Positions 35,046 through 46,010 are shown, counted from the stretch's first letter. The stretch: 64,000 nucleotides of DNA from Engraulis encrasicolus (GCF_034702125.1 NC_085861.1:5514128-5578127); one strand, 5' to 3'. Notes: generated by a model not told the origin, from the sequence alone. Made by a program: numbers and translations.

Positions 35046-35690
35046 CAAGGGTGTGTGTCTGTTGTGTGCCGTGGTGAAGTTGCGTGTGTCTGACTTGTGT
35101 GTGTTGTCGAGACGTTGCGTGTGTCTGACGTGTGTGTGTTGTGGTGAAGTTGTGTGTGTCTGACGTGTGTGTGTTGTCGAGACGTTGCGTGTGTCTGACG
35201 TGTGTGTGTTGTGGTGAAGTTGTGTGTGTCTGACGTGTGTGTGTTGTGGTGAAGTTGCGTGTGTGTGTGTTGTGTGAGAAGTTGCGTGTGTCTGACGTGT
35301 GTGTGTTGTGTGTGTCGTGGTGAAGTTGCGTGTGTCTGACGTGTGTGTTTTGTGTGTATTGTGGAGGGTGAAGTTGCGTGTGTCTGACGTGTGTGTGTAT
35401 TGTGGAGGGTGAAGTTGCGTGTGTCTGACGTGTGTGTGTTGTGTGTGTCGTGGTGAAGTTGCGTGTGTCTGACGTGTGTGTGTGTTGTGTGTGTCGTGGA
35501 GGGTGAAGTTGCGTGTGTCTGACGTTTGTGTGTGTTGTGTGTGTTGTGTGAGAAGTTGCCTGTGTCTCACATGTGTTGTGTTGTGTGAGAAGTTGCGTGT
35601 GTCTGACGTGTGTGTGTTGTGTGTGTCGTGGTGAAGTTGCGTGTGTCTGACGTGTGTGTCGTGGAGAAGTTGCGTGTGTGAAACGTAGCA
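35046..35690. repeat. TG-rich minisatellite block B
   Basis: Same ~44-bp unit family as block A, including the variant 'gtattgtggagggtgaagtt' seen in both, so the blocks share ancestry. Confidence 0.95.
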
Positions 35691-36100
35691 GATTGCTCCT
35701 CTCAGGGTCCATTAGCTCATGCTTGCCTTGCTGTTGCAGTAGCTCAGGCACATTGCAGGCATCACCAGGGTTGCCACCACCACATCGCATCGCCAACGCC
35801 ACACTATTAACACCAGAACTGAACTAGGAACAAAAAATAGCCTGGGCATTTCTGTCATAACTATAATACATTTTATGGGCTCAGTGCATTGTATTAAGGA
35901 TTCACCAACGGCCCAACTCATCTAAGTTGCTGCCTGGTCTCTAAGGGGAAAAAACAAAACCTGTCTCAAGATGGCGCACTTGTGCACTTCAGGCACTATG
36001 TGTCAGTGCCAGTACATAGACAATGCACTGAAACATAGTACCCAAAGTATCATTTGAGACGTGGTAACAAACACCAGAAGCATCGGCCCCTGAGGACTGC
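35691..36100. other. No gene seen
   Basis: Low-repeat sequence between minisatellite block B and a MITE. Confidence 0.35.
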
Positions 36101-36104
36101 TGGC

Positions 36105-36472
36105 CCAGTGTTTCTCAACCTGGGTGCCAGGACACCCTGGGGTCCTGCAGGCCACCCTCAGGGGTGCTGCGGAAACGTGGCTGATAAATAAATGATGCAA
36201 TATAATACATATTTGTCTAAATTGATAAGTTAATGCTAGTCAGTGGAATCTTTCATCTGCCATTTACGCACAATAAAGTAAATATATGTCGCCCCAGTCA
36301 GCTGAAACTTCGAATGTAGGTCGTGTGACGTCTCCAAATGTGTTACTTTTCTAAGCTTGTGTGGTATCGGATGCGATGCCATGTTATGGCTTGTTGGTTT
36401 GGGGTGCCTTGAAATTTTTCATGAATTGAAAGGGTGCCTCGTCTAAAGAAAGGTTGCAAAACACTGTACTGG
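36105..36472. mobile_element. hAT-like MITE, inverted relative to 24103
   Basis: Left CAGTGTTTCTCAACC, right 'aaggttgcaaaacactg'. Interior shared in inverse with 24103-24440. Confidence 0.55.
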
Positions 36473-37848
36473 CCCCCTGGGAAAGTGTCCTGTATGCTAG
36501 ATGATGATGCCAGTCCAGCCCTGCCTGTACCCCACCCCCATTACCACAGGACGCAACCCCCCCTCCCCCTCCCCGTAACCCGCCCCCCTTCCCTTACAAC
36601 CCCTCCAAGAAAAATGAGGCGTCATGTGCCTATTGACACAGAGAAATGAGAAAAAATTACATTATCGCAGGACTTTTATGGAGCACGCGGCTGACAGGGG
36701 CCAAAAAAGCTCATTGAGCTCGTTTCTTATGCCAGCAGTGGCAATTAAGTTGATTTGATGTGGCGATGACAGCACAGGCCCTCCCTCCAGTCCGCTTGTT
36801 CTCAGCTGCTATCATCAGCCTGACTGGCTGGCCAGCCGGTGTTCTGACAGGTCTTCCTACATTGTCATATTTTCCAACGTAATATTGTTTACAGTAAAAT
36901 ACAAAACAGTAACACCAAACAGGGTGTTAGATTTACGAGATGAAAGATATGAAAATAAAATCGCATGGTCATGGATACAAATACTACCAAAAACCTGGAT
37001 TTTTATTAAACGTTAGCAAAACCGCAAGGAAAACCGCCAGCATAACGAGTCAGTTAGCTAAGTTGCCAGGGTCACACTTCAATTTCTAAGACACGCATAC
37101 ACAAATTACACACTTGTAGTGTACATTGTAAATTTAAGGACTGATCTGTTCTCCGCTAATATTGCACAGTCTTGGGATCAGCTGGTGTTGACGTTTCAAG
37201 GTCTGCGCATGCCCAATAGGGGTTTGTAGGATTATCTGTCATGTAGGAGTATTTTACAGAACACCGGCCCGCACCTGGTGTGATGTAGCCAGCCCATGAC
37301 TGGCTTTAAAGGGGCTCTATGCAGGATTAAAAGTTTAATTAATCACTGTCCCGAGTAAGACGATGCTTATTTGAGTCATTAGTAGGTGAACGATGACTCT
37401 CGCGACCACTTCCACGGTTCGCTGTCAGAAAACCCCAAATGCAAATTTTTGACAGAGCGGTATGCTTCGAGTGTCGTGGTGAACACTTCTCATACAAAAA
37501 AATCGCTTCATACACCATATTCATATTTGTATCAACTGCTGGCATTCCGTGATGAAAAACATTCTCACAGCGAGAAAAACATTCTCAGCATTCTCACAGG
37601 CATGCCACGGGCACCGCACAAACTATGTCATCCTACATTTTGCCCATTTAAACGGATCCTCTCTGTCTTACAACACAAATTGTAGTGACCATGTCATAAT
37701 CTGCTACTTACGTAAGACTAACTGCAATGTCATTGCAATGTTGTTATTATATGATGCAGCACAAAGAGGTTAATTACAATCCTAACGCACCAATTTGTAC
37801 AAAAGCAAATGAGCGCACCCCACCCTGGCTCGGGTCGTCTCGGGTCAG
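36473..37848. other. No gene seen
   Basis: Contains a fragment 'ctttaaaggggctctatgca' (37302) related to the TTAA-type MITE ends, and otherwise unremarkable sequence. Confidence 0.4.
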
Positions 37849-37856
37849 GTCATCCT

Positions 37857-38079
37857 CAGTGTTGCCAGATTGGGTGGTTACCCGCCCAATTGGGCTACTT
37901 GGGATGGCCGTCTGCGGGTAAAAACGGGAAAAATTGGCCATTTGGCGTTTTTTTTTTTAAGCCGTTTTGTGCCCATAGAAACCAATGCAATTTGTTGAAA
38001 TTGGGCGGAATTTAGCGCATTTTGGCGTTTTTTGAGAACCTTTTGGTCGGGTTTTGGTCAGACAAATCTGGCAACACTG
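37857..38079. mobile_element. hAT MITE, 223 bp
   Basis: Ends CAGTGTTGCCAGATTGGG...AAATCTGGCAACACTG. 8-bp duplication GTCATCCT (37849-37856) versus GTCAGCCT (38080-38087), one mismatch. Confidence 0.75.
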
Positions 38080-38219
38080 GTCAGCCTGTGCTGCAGCTGG
38101 TTGCTGCTGGTGCTGGTTGTTGCCATGTGGTCCAGAGATATCACGCTCTGCCCTGGGCGTGCTGTGAGGCAGCAATCCGCTCTTGCAGTGCAGTAGAGTT
38201 GGGGTCAAACAAACACTTA

Positions 38220-38399
38220 TGCCTCTTTTCCACTGCCGGTTTTCTGGTAAGCCTACAGCTCGACAACACGCGACTTGGCCACCACTTTTTGCTTTACGAT
38301 TGAGCAGTGTCGTGCCTATTCGAAAAGCAAAAAGTCTCTTTCGAGTCACGCTTTGTCGAGCTGTAGGCCTACCTGAAAACTGGCAGTGGAAAACAGGCA
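38220..38399. mobile_element. PIF/Harbinger-like palindromic MITE, 180 bp
   Basis: Ends TGCCTCTTTTCCACTGCC...GGCAGTGGAAAACAGGCA with a TTA duplication (38217-38219; 38400-38402). The arms include 'ctacagctcgac'. Confidence 0.65.
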
Positions 38400-38450
38400 T
38401 TACCGTACTATACTTACTGTATGCACTGAATGCGCTTGTGCTGTTTAGAC

Positions 38451-38610
38451 CCGGGGTCTGTCTATAGGCCAACTTCAAATGTAGAGAAGACACGCTCACA
38501 CTATCGCCTGTCTGTAGGCCGACTTCAAAAGTAGAGAAGACACGCTCACACTATCGCCTGTCTGTAGGCCGACTTCAAAAGTAGAGAAGACACGCTCACA
38601 CTATCGCCTA
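38451..38610. repeat. ~54-bp tandem repeat, 3 copies
   Basis: 'tgtctgtaggccgacttcaa' then 'gtagagaagacacgctcaca' repeated three times. Confidence 0.9.
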
Positions 38611-38649
38611 ATGATTCTTCTCACAGCTTTTAACTGGGTGCTGATTCCA

Positions 38650-39223
38650 CTTAAACCATAAATGAATAAAGGAAGCAAAGGACAGCACTTTACATGCTGA
38701 AGGCTCTGCCCGAAACGTTCGTGGGTGAATAAACAAAGAAAAAATCTGAAGAGTGCTGTCCTTATTTGCTTCCTTCATTCATGTAGGCCAACTCCCTTCT
38801 GCTTATGCTTGTTCATGTCAGTGTTGACCATTTATTTACTACGGCTTGATGAGACTGAACATCACAACTTCTGGAACATGTGAGTGCACAATAGGGGTGT
38901 AAATCACAGCCTCCATGACGATACGATTCAATATCGATGTCTTATTATTCGATGCGATACGTTTTGATTATTTTTGATACTTAAGAATGCCCCACGAAAC
39001 GATACTATTCGATTCGATTTTTTTCCCAATTACTTTTCCACTTCTATTGAGTTATTGGGCAGGGGCTAGCAATTCGATTATTTTCAATACTTAAGAATGC
39101 CCCACGATACGATGCGATTCGATTCAATCATAAGAATATATCGCGATATATGTATAATAATACAATGCAACCATTTTCAATACCGTATTTTGCAGTGAGT
39201 GAATGAGAAGTTTTGCAACAAAG
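38650..39223. repeat. Duplicated block D1, left part (CCGAAACG repeat plus hAT MITE)
   Basis: 'ggaagcaaaggacagcactt ... gctctgcccgaaacgttcgt' through 'tactacggcttgatga' matches 61165-61385. The 38893-39150 interval is a hAT MITE ('taggggtgtaaat') absent from the other block. 39151-39223 matches 61480-61545 up to the L2 insertion point. Confidence 0.75.
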
Positions 39224-39464
39224 GCAAGGCAAGGCAAGGCAAGTTTATTTATATAGCGCATTTCATACACAGGTGCAACTCAATGTGCTTCACAAAGTTA
39301 ACAAATGTAAATGAAAGGAAACAGGGAAGAAAGAAGGAAATGAATTAGAGTCAAAAAGCATTTAAAAACATTAAGATAAAACATAAGGTAAAAATAATAA
39401 TAAAATAAAATAAAATGAAACAAATTAAATAAGAAATAAAAATAATAAGAATAAGTAATTTAAG

Positions 39465-42413
39465 CTAGGGGAAAGCATCTGAGAACAGCTTTGTCTTGAG
39501 TCTAGATTTAAAGCTATCAATAGTGGGTGCATTTTTTATGTCATCTGGAAGCTGGTTCCAAAGCTTTGAAGCATAGAAGCTAAAGGCTGCCTCTCCACAC
39601 TTTGTTTTGACTTTTGGAATCACCAGCAAATTCTTCTCCGTTGACCTTAGTGACCTAGTTGGTGCATACAGCTGAAACATATCCAGTAGATATGTGGGTC
39701 CCATTCCATTTAGTGATTTAAACACAAGTAGCATAGCCTTAAAATCAATTCTGTAGCTTACTGGGAGCCAATGCAGCGATCTTAAAATTGGAGTAATGTG
39801 GTCGAACTTCCTTGTCTTTGTAAGAACCCTTGCAGCTGCGTTTTGTACAAGTTGAAGCTGTTTAATGGTTTTATTGGGGAGGCCAGTAAAAAGACTGTTA
39901 CAGTAATCAACTTTACTAGAAATAAAGGCATGTATTAGCTTCTCCAGATCATGTTTAGACATCAGGCCCCTAAATTTAGAGACGTTTTTTATGTGATAAA
40001 ATGCAGACTTAGTAATAGCTTTCATGTGACTGTTGAAGTTTAGGTCACTGTCAATGAGGACCCCAAGATTTTTAACTGTTTCCCTTGCTTTCAGTCCCTT
40101 CGTTTCAAGGATAGTAGCAATCTTTTGTCTCTCCTCTCTTTTCCCAAATATAATTACTTCAGTTTTATCTGTGTTCAGCTGGAGGAAATTGTGAGACATC
40201 CATTTGTTAATTTGGTCCATGCAATGATAGAGTGATTCAAGGGGGGTATAGTCATTTGGGGACATAGATAAGTAGAGCTGGGTATCATCCGCATAGCTAT
40301 GGTAATTTATGGAGTTATTCTCGATAATGTGTCCCAGTGGCAACATATACAGATTGAACAGTAGTGGTCCCAGAATGGAGCCCTGGGGGACCCCACAATC
40401 CAGAGACATTGGTGATGAAGTATGTCTTCCAATGGCGACAAAAAAACTTCTTTGTTGTAAGTACGATTTTAACCAGTCGATCACTATGCCCGTAAAGCCA
40501 ACCCAGTGTTCCAGTCTATGTAGTAGTATAGAATGATTAACTGTATCGAAAGCAGCACTCAAATCAAGAAGTACCAAGACGGATGATTTGCCAGCATCAG
40601 AATTCAATCTTATGTCATTCATAACTTTAATAAGAGCTGTTTCAGTGCTGTGGTAGGCACGGAAACCTGATTGAAACTTATCAAAATAGCTATTAGAGAT
40701 TAGAAAAGCAGTTAATTGGTTAAAAACAATTTTCTCTATTATTTTACCCATGAATGGTAGATTGGATATGGGCCTATAGTTGTTTAGTACCAGTGCATCC
40801 AGGTTGTTCTTTTTCAGTAAGGGTTTCACAACTGCTTCTTTCAGACAGCCTGGGAATATGCCTGTTTGTAGTGAGGTGTTGATGATCTGAAGTACATCTG
40901 ATGATATTAGATTTAAGATGGATTTGAAGAAGGCTGTTGGTAAAATATCTAAGTCAGATGTAGAGGAGCTAAGACTTTGTACCGTTCTATTAAGAATGTC
41001 CACATCAACTAAATGAAAATTTCTCATGAGGTTAGGATTTAACTTCACCATAGCAAGCTGGTCTGAATCTTGGGTCGGTTGCACATGTGTGAGTATGTTT
41101 GCACGTATTTTTTCAATCTTTCCTTTGAAAAAGGATGCGAACTCATTGCATTTGCTGACTGAGAGGAACTCAGAGGGCATTAGATTTGGGGGCCTTGCTA
41201 GCTTTTCCACAGTGCCAAACAGGACACGTGCATTATTAATATTTCTGTTAATTATGTCAGAGAAAAAAGATTGTCTAGCTTTAGAAATTTCTTGGTTGTA
41301 TTTCGAGAGTGTGTGTTTATAGATTTGGTAGTGGACTTCAAGTTTGGATTTACGCCACTGTCTTTCAGCCCTCCTGCATTCTTGCTTTAGCAATATAACT
41401 GTGGGATTCTTTCTCCAAGGTGCTTTTTCACGTCCCACTGTTTTGATTTTTTCGGGGGCAATAACATCCATAATACGGGTCATCCTTGAATTAAAATTAA
41501 CCATGAGATCATCTGCACTCTCTGAGGTTTGACTTTGGATCTCTGAAAGTGCTTGCTGAAAGAGTGAGGCTGTCTCACAGTTGATTATACGTTTTTTGAC
41601 TGTAACAGATTCCCTTTGAACATGAGGGTACATAGAAACATCAGAAAAAATGCAGTAATGGTCAGAAAAGCCATAGTCTTTGACACTAGCACAAGCATTA
41701 AGGCCTTTTGTTATTATTAGGTCTAAAGTGTGACCTTGGTTGTGTGTTGGTCCTGTTACATGCTGTGTGAGGCTAAAAATGTCAATAAGACTTAAAAATT
41801 CCTTAGCATAGACATTCTCTAAGTCGTCCACGTAAAAATTAAAATCGCCTGCTATAAACAAGCTATCATAGTTCACACAAACATTCGACAACAGCTCACC
41901 AAATTCCTCTAAGAAGAGTGGTGCAGAAAGTCTTGGAGGTCTGTAAATAGTCAATAACAGTATGTCAGAAGAACATTTTAGAACTGCAGCTAAGTATTCA
42001 AAAGATGAAAATTCACCTAGTGATGTCTTTTGACATTGAAACAGTGCCTTGAAAATAATTGCTATCCCCCCTCCCTGTTTATTCTGCCTTTCTGTACTAA
42101 TGAAATTAAAGTGTGACGGAGTTGCTTCTATAAGTGTGATAGAGCTAGTGGATTTTTCCAGCCATGTTTCAGTTAAAAATAAAAAATCAAGGTTGTGGGT
42201 ACAGATAAACTCATTGACAACAAAAGGCTTGTTCCTTAGAGATCTACTATTCTGTAAAGCTAATTTAGCATTGAGCATTGGAGGCATTTCCACTGTGGTA
42301 GTGAGTTTTTTTGGGACAAGTCTGAGATTTCCCATGCTTGCCGTCTTGGGGGAATGTATGCGTGTCCTCAAGAGACCTCGTTTTGTTGTTAGAACTGGAA
42401 TAAGATTGTCCAC
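39465..42413 (-). CDS. L2 LINE ORF2: APE endonuclease and reverse transcriptase, 982 aa
   Basis: The N-terminal apurinic-type endonuclease nicks target DNA and the reverse transcriptase copies element RNA there. Endonuclease landmarks: N55 (LQNSRS), E82 (FLTETWL), D190/N192 (AGDFNF), D231 (HTLDLII), and FSDHY with H252. The reverse transcriptase spans ~525-790, with NYRPISNLP, LLDLSAAFDTVNH, CGVPQGSILGPLLF and YADD at 707-710. The C-terminus reads KLWNQLPDDIKNAPTIDSFK. All catalytic motifs are intact and no stop interrupts the frame. The start is the first Met after ORF1, 64 bp downstream of its stop. The domain order and NYRPISNLP/GVPQGS signatures fit the CR1/L2 group; L2 is favoured by the short microsatellite-like tail. 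Confidence 0.9.
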   Translation of the reverse strand: MDNLIPVLTTKRGLLRTRIHSPKTASMGNLRLVPKKLTTTVEMPPMLNAKLALQNSRSLRNKPFVVNEFICTHNLDFLFLTETWLEKSTSSITLIEATPSHFNFISTERQNKQGGGIAIIFKALFQCQKTSLGEFSSFEYLAAVLKCSSDILLLTIYRPPRLSAPLFLEEFGELLSNVCVNYDSLFIAGDFNFYVDDLENVYAKEFLSLIDIFSLTQHVTGPTHNQGHTLDLIITKGLNACASVKDYGFSDHYCIFSDVSMYPHVQRESVTVKKRIINCETASLFQQALSEIQSQTSESADDLMVNFNSRMTRIMDVIAPEKIKTVGREKAPWRKNPTVILLKQECRRAERQWRKSKLEVHYQIYKHTLSKYNQEISKARQSFFSDIINRNINNARVLFGTVEKLARPPNLMPSEFLSVSKCNEFASFFKGKIEKIRANILTHVQPTQDSDQLAMVKLNPNLMRNFHLVDVDILNRTVQSLSSSTSDLDILPTAFFKSILNLISSDVLQIINTSLQTGIFPGCLKEAVVKPLLKKNNLDALVLNNYRPISNLPFMGKIIEKIVFNQLTAFLISNSYFDKFQSGFRAYHSTETALIKVMNDIRLNSDAGKSSVLVLLDLSAAFDTVNHSILLHRLEHWVGFTGIVIDWLKSYLQQRSFFVAIGRHTSSPMSLDCGVPQGSILGPLLFNLYMLPLGHIIENNSINYHSYADDTQLYLSMSPNDYTPLESLYHCMDQINKWMSHNFLQLNTDKTEVIIFGKREERQKIATILETKGLKARETVKNLGVLIDSDLNFNSHMKAITKSAFYHIKNVSKFRGLMSKHDLEKLIHAFISSKVDYCNSLFTGLPNKTIKQLQLVQNAAARVLTKTRKFDHITPILRSLHWLPVSYRIDFKAMLLVFKSLNGMGPTYLLDMFQLYAPTRSLRSTEKNLLVIPKVKTKCGEAAFSFYASKLWNQLPDDIKNAPTIDSFKSRLKTKLFSDAFP

Positions 42414-42476
42414 GGGTCCCCTTATCTGCTTATTTTCAAAACAACTGTTACTATGTGGGTAGGGACCCAGTTGATA

Positions 42477-44138
42477 TCAGACTGTGCTTTCAACCATGTC
42501 ATCCTCACTGATACTACTGTACTCCAGAGCACAGACAGGTGGTTGTGGGGCCTTGCCTTTTTTGGGTGCAGTCATGGATGGAAGTATCCTTTTAGATTTT
42601 GGGGTAGAATGAGGTTGACCTTGAGAAATATCCGCATAGGAGGCTTGGTAGGAATGTCTGGGGGTAGAAAAGGTAGATCTGGCATAGGGGAGTAGTCTCG
42701 CCATAGTTTCTGGAAATCTCAGTCTGGGAGATGAAGATGGTGTTTCGTCGTTCCGGGAAGGTTGTGATTCCATTGGTGATTGCATTTTGTCGCCGTTGCC
42801 AGGGCTTGCTGGTGGCTGCGTTTCGCCACATCTGGGGGGTGAGTTTGGTTTTGAGGAAACCACATTTCCTATTTCCTGTGTGGACAGTCGCTTTTTGGCA
42901 GACCTGGGAGGTGGAAATGGTGATGCCAATGGCATTTTGCCAGTCCGACAAGGAGGTGAACACTTGATCTCCGGCGAGCGGCTTGCTGCCAGTTTCTGTG
43001 ACAGATCTTCCAGCTGTTCCGAAAGCTGGTTCAGTTTGTGGCGAGTTCTGTGTGTTCCGTTGTTTTCCACTTGAGCAGAGAGGGACTTGGCTACGTCATC
43101 TGTGTGTGTGCTTTCGCCAGTCTGTGGCTCAGTTTGCACACTTACAGGCACAGAGGGCTTGTTGAAATGCCCCTGTGTCTGAGTGGATACAGATACAGGC
43201 CGCTTATCAGCGCCCAAGGTCTCAATGCTGTAAACCAACTGGTCTGTCAGCACTTTGGCGCCGGTCCAACTCAGTTCTGCACTGTTTTTTTTGAAAAGTA
43301 CAGTGCGTCTCCAGAAACGGTCGAAATTGTCAACAAAGCTGATACCGTTGGATCTGCATGTCCTTGACAGCCATGTGTTTAAGCAATTTAATCTCGAAAA
43401 CGCAAAGTCGCGATAGCATGGTGCTGGTATTGGCCCGCTGATGAAGAATGGAATTTTCAGATCTTTCAGAGTTGAAAATAAGTCATTAAAATCCTTTTTG
43501 ACAGTTATTTGCTCTTTGAACAGATCCGCTGCCCCGCAGTGAACAACAAGGCGATCAATAGATCTGTGGTCAGACACCAATTGTGGGATACTGTCCTTGG
43601 TCTCACGTACGGATGCATGGGGCAGACAGGACACTTTAAAAGTTCCATTTCCGATATTTTTCACACTCAGATCACCAACAACAAGTGTTGTAGGAGAGGC
43701 AGGCAGCTGCCGTCTAACTTTGTTCTTGTTATTCCAATGCGGTGTACGTTCAGTTTTTATTCTGGGAGCAACTGGTTCCACTTGTTCAAGGCACTCAAAT
43801 CGATTTTGAAGTTTTATGGGCTGCCCTGAAAAAGTTGGTCTGGCAGCAGCAGACCGCACTGGTGTTGAAGTTAGTATTTTATCTCTGTTTTTGGGTCGAG
43901 CCCCTTTGCTTTCCCAATAGTGAGTAGGCCTACTCACATTTTGCTTTGCGAAGCTTTTGCCAGGTGTTTCGTCCAGCGTCACAAATGTCACATCAGCCGG
44001 TCGTTGGTCTGCTTTTGCATTTGCGGCACCTGTTTCAGGACTTCCTTCAGTCTTTGATAGGCGATCACCCAGTAAGGATTCCAGGGCAGAAATCCGTTGT
44101 TCCAGCAGTATCCATTTTTTGGACTGTCGTTGTCGCAT
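42477..44138 (-). CDS. L2 LINE ORF1: SGNH/esterase-like protein, 553 aa
   Basis: Residues ~8-30 (LLEQRISALESLLGDRLSK) look like a short coiled coil, giving possible self-association. Residues ~150-310 follow the layout of the SGNH hydrolase (esterase) domain known from ORF1 of CR1/L2 elements: VVGDLS (153-158), HCGAAD (200-205), SGPIPAP (234-240), NTWL, FVDNFDRFW (268-276) and ELSWTGA (288-294). The catalytic positions look degenerate: GDLS instead of GDS, GAAD instead of GxND, and W where a C-terminal His is usual. The remaining ~240 residues are Pro/Ser/Thr-rich. ORF1 proteins of this group bind RNA and help form the retrotransposition particle. The exact role here is inferred. Confidence 0.75.
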   Translation of the reverse strand: MRQRQSKKWILLEQRISALESLLGDRLSKTEGSPETGAANAKADQRPADVTFVTLDETPGKSFAKQNVSRPTHYWESKGARPKNRDKILTSTPVRSAAARPTFSGQPIKLQNRFECLEQVEPVAPRIKTERTPHWNNKNKVRRQLPASPTTLVVGDLSVKNIGNGTFKVSCLPHASVRETKDSIPQLVSDHRSIDRLVVHCGAADLFKEQITVKKDFNDLFSTLKDLKIPFFISGPIPAPCYRDFAFSRLNCLNTWLSRTCRSNGISFVDNFDRFWRRTVLFKKNSAELSWTGAKVLTDQLVYSIETLGADKRPVSVSTQTQGHFNKPSVPVSVQTEPQTGESTHTDDVAKSLSAQVENNGTHRTRHKLNQLSEQLEDLSQKLAASRSPEIKCSPPCRTGKMPLASPFPPPRSAKKRLSTQEIGNVVSSKPNSPPRCGETQPPASPGNGDKMQSPMESQPSRNDETPSSSPRLRFPETMARLLPYARSTFSTPRHSYQASYADISQGQPHSTPKSKRILPSMTAPKKGKAPQPPVCALEYSSISEDDMVESTV

Positions 44139-44283
44139 TTTGTTATTGTTTCAGCTCGGCAATTGTTTTGACTTCTAGGTTCTCTTGTGAAAAACACTAA
44201 TGTATGAATAAAATCCTCTGTTGTTCTTCTCTAAACTTGTTAAAAACTGTGTATATGGCAAATAAAATCCAAGATATAGTGTG

Positions 44284-44314
<31 letters not shown>

Positions 44315-44394
44315 GAAATTGAAGTTAGGCAGGAGCAAAGCAGAAAAGCGACCTACTCGCTTGAGTAGGAGGAGCACACAAAGAAAAAAACGTA

Positions 44395-44640
<246 letters not shown>

Positions 44641-44644
44641 TTTA

Positions 44645-44815
44645 GGGTAGTCATGGGTAAGCAGTTAGGACGTCAAACTTGTATCCCAAAGGTTGCCGGT
44701 TCGACTTCCGACCTGCCGGGTTGGTGAGAGGAGTAATTAACCAGTGCTCTCCCCAATCCTCCTCCATGACTGAGGTACCCTGAGCATGATACCATCCTGC
44801 CGCACTGCTTCCTTG
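44645..44815 (+). repeat. S1 SINE 5' half fused to another sequence
   Basis: Matches the tRNA head and body of family S1 (21372) up to 'ccgcactgct', then switches to unrelated sequence 'tccttggctctgtttctggt'. The same fusion is at 61799-61970, so it predates the block duplication. Confidence 0.7.
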
Positions 44816-45145
44816 GCTCTGTTTCTGGTTTCTGTAATGATGTGTTTTTTGTCCGGGTGTAGTTCCCTGGAGGGCCGGTGGGATCACTCTTTGTCTGGTC
44901 TCTACCCTTCGACCTGTTCGGCGTGGGTTGTCCCTGCCCGACATAGCTCTAGGGGTCACGGAGACACGCAAACCACCCCACCACGTTAAGGTGGTGATCC
45001 CATTGGGGTAGACTGGCACCAAGGGCTGAAGGAATGGACACAAACCATCTCAATCATTGAATCGTTGGATGACGCAACTCGCACCATAGATTTGAGTGAT
45101 GCCATTTGCATATTGAAATGTATTCTCGCTGGAGGAAGCCTCAGG
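44816..45145. repeat. Duplicated moderately GC-rich segment
   Basis: 'gtccgggtgtagttccctgg ... ccaccacgttaaggtggtga' and 'ctgaaggaatggac' recur at 61970-62310, and the distal part is inverted at 51510-51660 and 57480-57650. It looks like part of a larger interspersed repeat. The coding potential is unrecognised. Confidence 0.5.
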
Positions 45146-46010
45146 AAGGCATCAAAGAGCCTGGCCGAGGAGGCTGAAGAGTCGAGTCGAAGTCAAGTCG
45201 AAGTTTATTCATAATGCACATTTAAAACAACAAAGGCTGCTGACCAAAGTGCTAAATGGCAATGAAGAGAGTGAAAAAGGGAGCTTTTGGCTCTGGCTCA
45301 GGAGGAAGGATAAAACTTGGGGGAAGAACCCCAGACAACAGCCACAGGGGTTAACACCCATCGGCTGCAGGAGGTGACAGGGAGACGTCCCTGTCACTGC
45401 TCTGCCACCAGCAGACATACCAGAATTAAAGGAGCCAAACGTTGGTGAATGGTGGTTTCTGGCTGATGACCCTACAGCTGACCCATGAGCACCGGAGGAG
45501 ATATGACAGGCAGCAAGTTCTGGCACAGCCACTGACTACTGTGAATAGGGCAGTTGGAGTCCAGGGAAGACTGGAGGACGTCCAGGAGAGACTGGATGAC
45601 AGCAGGGAAAGACCGCACTGGGCGTGGGCGGCTAGTTATCCAACCCACGGGTCTCTCATTAGACTACTGTGTCTCCCATTGCCAGACCGTTGTAGTTGAG
45701 GAGGTCGCAGGTTCGATCCCCGATGGGGGTGAACAGGTGCAAGATGACCTCCGTCACACAGGTCTTGAAGAGCTCGTTCTGTACGAGTGGACCCTCTATC
45801 TCTCTTGCTCCCACGCCTCTAGCAACATTGGGTCCATTGGCTCTGTGGTTTTTGTCCTGGCTTTTGGTCCCTCTTGTCTCACCTGCTGTTGCAGTGCAAG
45901 GTTGCTGTTGGCCATTCTGGCCACACTTCGCTTTCCCCTGGTGGATTCGGACACCTCTGTACGTGGTCACTTTTTCCCATCCACATGCACACTTTCGGAG
46001 GATCCTCTCC
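45146..46010. repeat. Long inverted repeat LIR-1, left arm (~865 bp)
   Basis: Begins 'agagcctggccgaggaggct', then 'gagtcgaagtcaagtcgaag' and a LINE-tail-like 'tttattcataatgcac'. It includes a tRNA-like segment with GGTTCGATCCCC near 45711. Its reverse complement forms 50645-51510, and the same arm recurs at 62313 onwards. Confidence 0.8.

Larger units (their letters stand above)
39224..44377 (-). mobile_element. Full-length L2-clade LINE, 5,154 bp
   Basis: Read 5' to 3' on the minus strand: 5' end at about 44377, a 5' UTR with a T-run (44285-44309 is A on the plus strand), ORF1 (44138-42477), ORF2 (42413-39465), a short 3' UTR and a terminal (CTTGC)n tail near 39224-39245. ACAAAG flanks both ends (39218-39223, 44378-44383). 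The block at 61165-62330 shows the unoccupied site. Both ORFs are open and a closely matching truncated copy lies at 52022, so the family is young. Confidence 0.85.

Noticed and set aside
31375..35690. Could the regularly repeated arrays be CRISPR?
   Set aside because: The repeats are contiguous minisatellites without unique spacers, in a eukaryotic context with no cas genes.
33448..35802. Thr/His-rich minus-strand frames of up to 261 codons
   Set aside because: Artefacts of the TG-rich minisatellite; they cross ambiguous bases and have no gene context.
42731..43829. Plus-strand frames opposite L2 ORF1
   Set aside because: Shadows of ORF1, which shows SGNH-type motifs and a consistent L2 layout.
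45690..45740. A true tRNA gene near GGTTCGATCCCC
   Set aside because: Only the B-box/T-arm-like part is convincing. No full cloverleaf is visible and the sequence is embedded in a repeat arm, so it is tRNA-derived rather than a functional tRNA.
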